A stretch of DNA of 64,000 nucleotides. Source: Lytechinus variegatus (lineage: Eukaryota > Echinodermata > Echinoidea > Temnopleuroida > Toxopneustidae). Position 1 is the stretch's first letter. Every line of letters begins with the position of its first letter. Positions 59,248 to 64,000 of this stretch are shown here, one piece after another. The notes beneath the pieces were generated by a model that worked only from the letters and a program-made list of their open reading frames with translations, made no database searches and was not told where the DNA came from. The stretch spans positions 54,141,048-54,205,047 of the forward strand of contig NC_054741.1 in the NCBI RefSeq assembly GCF_018143015.1. The letters run 5' to 3'. The position numbers and the translations under genes were made by a program.

Positions 59248-59456
59248 GGGGGGGGTGTTTCACAAATATTTATGTATGACTTAGAGTCGCACTTAAATGC
59301 CAATGCATACTTGATATCCAACGTGCAATCTTGATTGATACGCAGTAGTGTGCGTCCTCTTCTGGCATGATCTGACCAATGCGGTCATGCCTTTTATAGC
59401 GTGCGCAACTAAGCATTTAGGTGCGACTCATACTTAAATCTTTGTGAAACACCCCC
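59248..59456. mobile_element. MITE with GGGGGTGTTTCACAAA ends
   Basis: GGGGGTGTTTCACAAATATTTA is matched by TAAATCTTTGTGAAACACCCCC, and AGTCGCACTTAAATGC by GCATTTAGGTGCGACT. It belongs to the same broad type as the GTGTTTCATAAAGC elements. Confidence 0.82.
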
Positions 59457-60002
59457 TTGGTCTGTCAACAACCAGTTCATCTTTAGTATAAATGACATTT
59501 AGGTCGCTAACCATTTTGTTTATTTACCAGTTGGGCTATACCCCATTTCATCTATTGTCCACTTGCTCTGATACCATTTAGTCTGTATAGTTGCTGTATT
59601 CATGTCTTTATTGAATTCAAGAGTTTAACATGAATACCAGTGCCTGCCACACAGAAACGTTGTTAGCCTAACAGTAATCCTAGTCACATCTTTCAGATTG
59701 TGAAGTCATAACATTTACATGTATTTCAATGTGTAAGTAATGGATTGTTGTAACATTAAGCATCACTGCTGCATTGCCGGTTGTAACAGGGCCTCTGATT
59801 AGCACATTGTTAGTGCCAGCAACGTTTCTGTGCAGTCAGGGCAGGTCCATGGTTCTACTCTGAACGAGTGGCAAGTCTATGACATACATACAATACATTA
59901 ACATTATGATAGTCCTATTTCACAGGTATAACACATTCAAATAAGTCAAAATGGCAATTTTGGAATAAAGTCAATTTTAGCCAAATACGGTTGTGCACAT
60001 TT

Positions 60003-60840
60003 TAAATGCAGAGCTGCCAAGTAGTACGATTTTTCCGTATTTCATACGGAAATCAATTTAAAATACGGCAGTACGCTTTTTCATGATAAAATACGGGAAA
60101 AAACAAATTAGAGAAGAAAAGGTATTCCGTGTGTTGCTGCCCTCTACGTTCAATGAGTTATGAATACATCAAGGCTTTTTCATTAGAATTTTCAATACGC
60201 CGGCGCGGCGAATCAATGCGGGTGACAAGTTCCGAGCGCACACGTAGTTTACAAGCGCAAAGCAGCGGCTCAAATCGCGATATTTTGCGACTGGTAAATA
60301 CGTCTGTAAGGATGATGACGTCATCCAAGATGGCAACTTACGTTGACCGACGGAAGGATCGAAGATGACGATGTTTCGATCATAATTTGAAACGAATTAG
60401 CCGTAACTGCGGTCTAAGGTACGATATTTCTGAATTTCATACATTTTTCCGTAAATATGGGTGCAATTTCTTTTTCATAATGTGACATTTTTTTATTTTA
60501 TGTGCCAAAAAACGATCGAAAAAAAAACATGTTTCCGTCGAATGTTGGATCTAACGTTACTGCTAATACGTTGTCTGTGCGTACGGGCCTCCAAATTCTT
60601 CAGTCTATGTATTGGTGAGTGAGCCAACGCAGTTCAGCGGAACAACCAAAATCTAGAGTGAAGCTTTCGATCTCGTGTGCGACGGTGTGGGGCGCAAAAT
60701 AATGTAAGAAGTGATCGAACTTTGCCATTATGCATGCATATTTATCTCATGGTAAAAATACGGATTTTTGGGTCAAAATACTGATTTTGGGGGATAAGAA
60801 TACTGAAAATGCTAAATACAACTTGGCAGCTCTGTAAATG
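60003..60840. mobile_element. Non-autonomous DNA transposon, 826 bp, CAGAGCTGCCAAGT ends, 6-bp TSD
   Basis: TAAATG flanks the element at 60003-60008 and 60835-60840. The ends are CAGAGCTGCCAAGT (60009) and ACTTGGCAGCTCTG with an intervening AC (to 60834). Further inverted similarity includes the 'TACGGAAA/ATACGG' stretches near each end. The centre is CpG-rich and lacks a plausible transposase. Superfamily not assigned. Confidence 0.82.
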
Positions 60841-61077
60841 GTCAACACCCCCACCCACCCTACCTACTGGTGTTGCAAAATGGAATACTATTCTACGATG
60901 AAAAATCGTAAACAGCGTCAATTCCAGTTGTCTCAGTTTTTTGTAGAGTGTAAATTATTAATTAGACCATCCTGGCACAAGACCAAATGACAATTAGATT
61001 AATTGGGAATTAATAATTTTTTAATAGACTAGACCCAAAAGGTGAATGGGAGTAGATCAATTTGGTTTAGCCTATGC

Positions 61078-61290
61078 AGGGGCGGATCCAGGATCTTTCC
61101 GATGATAATTTGTCAAGCCCCCCCCCAAGAAAAAAAAGATCCTCACTTTCCAAAGGGGGGGGGGGGCAAACTTGGGTTAAAATGGTATATTTACATTACA
61201 AATTTTGAATATGGCTCTCAAAAGGAGGGGGCATGGGCCGGCTTTACCCCCCCCCCCCCCCCCGATCTGCCAGTGGGTCCATGTATTACT
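61078..61290 (+). repeat. Transposon-end fragment AGGGGCGGATCCAGGATCTT
   Basis: The family end seen at 2822 and 54300 in reverse is followed here by alternating C- and G-runs and a Pro-coding C-run. No right end was identified. Confidence 0.5.
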
Positions 61291-61326
61291 AGACCATCTG
61301 GAAAACAGACAAACTCCTTATAGACT

Positions 61327-61545
61327 AAGGGGGTGTTGCAAGAAGATATTTGCGATCAATTGCCAATATTCTGTTGCAATTTTACAACTGATAAATCAAC
61401 GTTAGCTGGAGCAAATCAGTTCTTGTTTCAAGGAGCAAATAAGCAATCAATCACTTATTTTCAATTAACTACAAGACATATGATTGATTTAGGGACCAAA
61501 TATTGACTTGCAATTGATCGCAAGTTTCTTGCAACACCCCATAAG
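61327..61545. mobile_element. MITE with GGGGTGTTGCAAGAA ends
   Basis: GGGGGTGTTGCAAGAAG...TTGCGATCAATTGC on the left is matched by GCAATTGATCGCAAGTTTCTTGCAACACCCC on the right. It is similar in organisation to the element at 1286-1402. Confidence 0.75.
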
Positions 61546-61904
61546 AGAATGTAGACCGTACGGATATAAACACATCTCAAGCGACATTAAAGCTTATCCA
61601 AACATAGCAGATTTAGGCAATAAGTTGTGAAAAGTTGCCCCAGAAAATGGAACATTGATATTTACCTGCCGGAAACACAATCTGCCTATAGAATTATTCA
61701 AAAGATAATCCTCTACGATTATGTATAGATATTTTGTTAAAGAATGGATCACATTTTTAGCAGTCTACATGTAGATTAATCACTGCTAGAGTGTGGTGGA
61801 AATGCTAGGTAACCTTGAATGTATCACTGTAGATGAGGGTAATCCATCAATTTATAAGGATCCGCACCATTATTTTTTGAAAAAGATATTATACATCATT
61901 TTGT

Positions 61905-62117
61905 TTGGGCAAATGTGATAGTTTGTTTCGTCATTTGAAAACAAGAGGTGATTACGTGCTCTATATACCACATCTGGAGCAGTGTAGAGGAAGAAAAACA
62001 ATATTTTGTAGCTCTGACCGAGAAAGCGAGTGCATGGGCATCTATGACTTGCATGAAAAAGATCATTTTGAGTCACAAATGAACTTGGCTGTCAAAGCTT
62101 GTGAATGGAAAAAATGA
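61905..62117 (+). CDS. Unassigned open frame, Cys- and charge-rich (possible exon)
   Basis: A 70-residue frame with protein-like composition (RGDYVLYIPHLEQC, ESQMNLAVKACEWKK) and a TGA stop at 62115-62117. I do not recognise it. A weak AG lies at about 61920 but has no good pyrimidine tract. It could be a terminal exon of another gene, a transposon-derived fragment, or chance. Confidence 0.2.
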   Translation: MGKCDSLFRHLKTRGDYVLYIPHLEQCRGRKTIFCSSDRESECMGIYDLHEKDHFESQMNLAVKACEWKK

Positions 62118-62144
62118 ACCAAAAAGTTTAGCAGCATTACACTT

Positions 62145-62342
62145 TTATTTTACCTGTACTCGAATCATTCTTAAGGCGTTCTGACTCATAGGCTGAAGTG
62201 ATCTGCGAAACGCAAATGTTCCATCACCACGAGTGATGATTAACGGGGTAACCACATTTACGTGATCATGTGATTGACGTTTGACCAATCCTGTAAAATC
62301 ATTTGTACTATCAGGAATGCTCACTGATGTATTATTTTGCAT
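62145..62342 (-). CDS. Unassigned minus-strand open frame ending near a GT donor (possible exon)
   Basis: Reads from 62342 with TPLIITRGDGTFAFRRSLQP and NALRMIRVQ, then CAG|GTAAAA at about 62150, a passable splice donor. The base composition is higher in G+C than its neighbours. Not recognised; it could be an exon of a minus-strand gene continuing outside the supported region, or chance. Confidence 0.2.
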   Translation of the reverse strand: MQNNTSVSIPDSTNDFTGLVKRQSHDHVNVVTPLIITRGDGTFAFRRSLQPMSQNALRMIRVQVK

Positions 62343-64000
62343 ACTAAGTTACTAACAAAAGGGTTTGATGTCTAGATACTCTTTTGTATCTCTACAGCTA
62401 AGAATATGGAATGATATTGAGATGCTGAAATGAGTGGCAAAAAGTGCAATAAACACTTAATTTAATAGAAGTATTAGTAGCTTATAAGTGATAAAAATTG
62501 ATGTTCTGATTATAGTTTTAACACAGATTTTTTTATTTATTATTCGTTATTAGTGATGTTTCTAAATCATTAAAAGTAAGATGTCCTTGAATTATAATAG
62601 TATGATTATTACCATGTATATTATAGTTCATATTGCTCTAACCATGGAGCATAGTTGCATATTCCATTTAATTTGTTATTCAATCTACCAATTAGTGCCA
62701 CAAATTTCATATTCTATCAATGTAAGCTTTTAGATACGTGGTATAGATTTGTAAATGAGGTTGTGAAGATTTCTTTGAATTATTTATATAAAAATAAATG
62801 TGTTGCTAATGATAGCACAAAGATGATGAGTTTATGAGAATAGGAATCTGGGTTTGCATTATTTGAAATAACACTGAAATGAATTAGTCATACTCTTAAT
62901 GAATAAATTTGTTAGTATAACAGATGATTAAAAGTATTTCAGATAAGAAATGTACAGTATATTCCTGCATCTATTTGTAAATTGAGAGATAATTACCGTA
63001 AGTGTGCCCATATCTGTAGTATTTGTGAATACATGCATCTCAATAAACATGATTTAAATATAGTTTATATTTATGTGGAAAAGAGTGTGCCCTTTGGGAT
63101 AATTTGTTGCTCTCTGTATGTGAAAGAAATAATGCACGAAAGCAATGTTGATTCTCATTATGTTTATTTGAAGGATGATACTAGCTGTTTTTTTCCTGGG
63201 CATTATTTCCAAAAAAATCCATATTTTGCCTTTTCTCTCCTCTGAGTTTTTCCATTGACTTTATGTGTAAATTGTACAGTGGGCAGTATTTGTGAAAACT
63301 GGATGAAACCAGTTTTGATATGTATATTCTATAATTTTATTGTTTTCTTATTTTGTATATATATTGCACCTATACTTAAACAATTGAAATACATGTATAA
63401 AGATATATCAGAAGTTGTATTATTATTTTGTTACTGTGTTTTTATTTAAATATGAAACCTTTTTCCATTCCTAGATAATTGCCATTGGAAGTATTCGAAC
63501 AAAAGCATTATCGAACATACTAAACCCAAAATAATTAGCCCCTATTGTGTGTAATTTGGACTAATATTATTGGAATTGCATTTTCAGCTGATTTTTCTAC
63601 TTATAGATGTGAACATTTGCTAGAAAACATAAAAAATAGGAGCAAATAGAGAAAAGTGTTTTTTAAGGGCATTGTCCAAATTAAGGAAATTATGTCAATG
63701 ATGTCAGTGTCTAAGTTCACAAAATAATGTAAAGAGACTATATCAAATAAAATCAAACAAATGCCCATATTCTTTTTTTTCTAAATTCGAGGTAAAAAGG
63801 TAAACATAAAATTTGTAACATGAAATTTGATATTTCATTTAATGAATTTTCAGTTATGAGAAAGATAAAGTCAGTTCATTAATACATTGTCATATAGTCA
63901 TTGCAGAGATAGAAATTTGTCATATAATAAAGAGGGAGGGTAGCTGAGTGCTTCAGGGGTCAAAGTTGATTTACCTTTGATAGTGAATGAATAAGAGAAG
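62343..64000. other. AT-rich right flank without recognised features
   Basis: No conserved coding frame, inverted repeat or tandem array is visible. Composition resembles a long UTR or ordinary intergenic DNA. Confidence 0.5.

Noticed and set aside
61042..61405. Pro- and Gly-rich open frames
   Set aside because: They are translations of C- and G-runs inside a transposon-end fragment.

Overview
The window is animal nuclear DNA carrying two conserved protein-coding genes on the + strand. Both are split into many short exons with GT-AG introns, and they are embedded in AT-rich sequence dense with short inverted-repeat transposons, tRNA-derived SINEs and satellite-like arrays. The repeat style (many foldback MITEs, SINEs ending near 'GCGCTATATAAA', runs of C or G inside transposon ends) together with the protein similarity suggests an echinoderm, most likely a sea urchin. 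That assignment is inference from pattern, not proof.

Layout: 1-143 holds a short Ser-rich open frame that may be the end of an upstream gene. 144-5217 is intergenic, with several MITEs and a perfect 60-bp palindrome. 5218-20340 is ACADS (mitochondrial short-chain acyl-CoA dehydrogenase), nine exons, 415 aa. Its first exon is a 61-bp mitochondrial-leader exon separated from exon 2 by a 9.1-kb intron. That intron holds a 2.7-kb tandem array with a composite period, a second ~100-bp periodic array, a foldback element with 9-bp target-site duplications, a SINE and a hAT-like pseudogene fragment. 20341-24224 is the ACADS 3' UTR, intergenic DNA and the UBE3B promoter side. 24225-58743 is UBE3B (HECT E3 ubiquitin ligase with an N-terminal IQ motif), 28 coding exons giving 1068 aa, with HECT catalytic Cys1036. 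58744-64000 is the UBE3B 3' end followed by more MITEs and about 2 kb of AT-rich DNA with two unassigned open frames.

ACADS oxidises butyryl-CoA in the mitochondrial matrix. UBE3B is a HECT ligase that work in mammals has linked to mitochondria and calmodulin. The two share a strand but are about 3.9 kb apart with separate 5' and 3' ends, so nothing points to co-transcription. Their human counterparts both lie on chromosome 12q24, so the neighbourhood may be old.

I found no CRISPR array, prokaryotic operon, viral gene or clearly new biochemical system. The most interesting material is transposon architecture: nested hAT-type elements with intact 8-bp duplications next to a UBE3B exon, a MITE whose end abuts (and may supply part of) a splice donor, a Mutator-like foldback element, a composite satellite inside an intron, and a hammerhead-like RNA motif.
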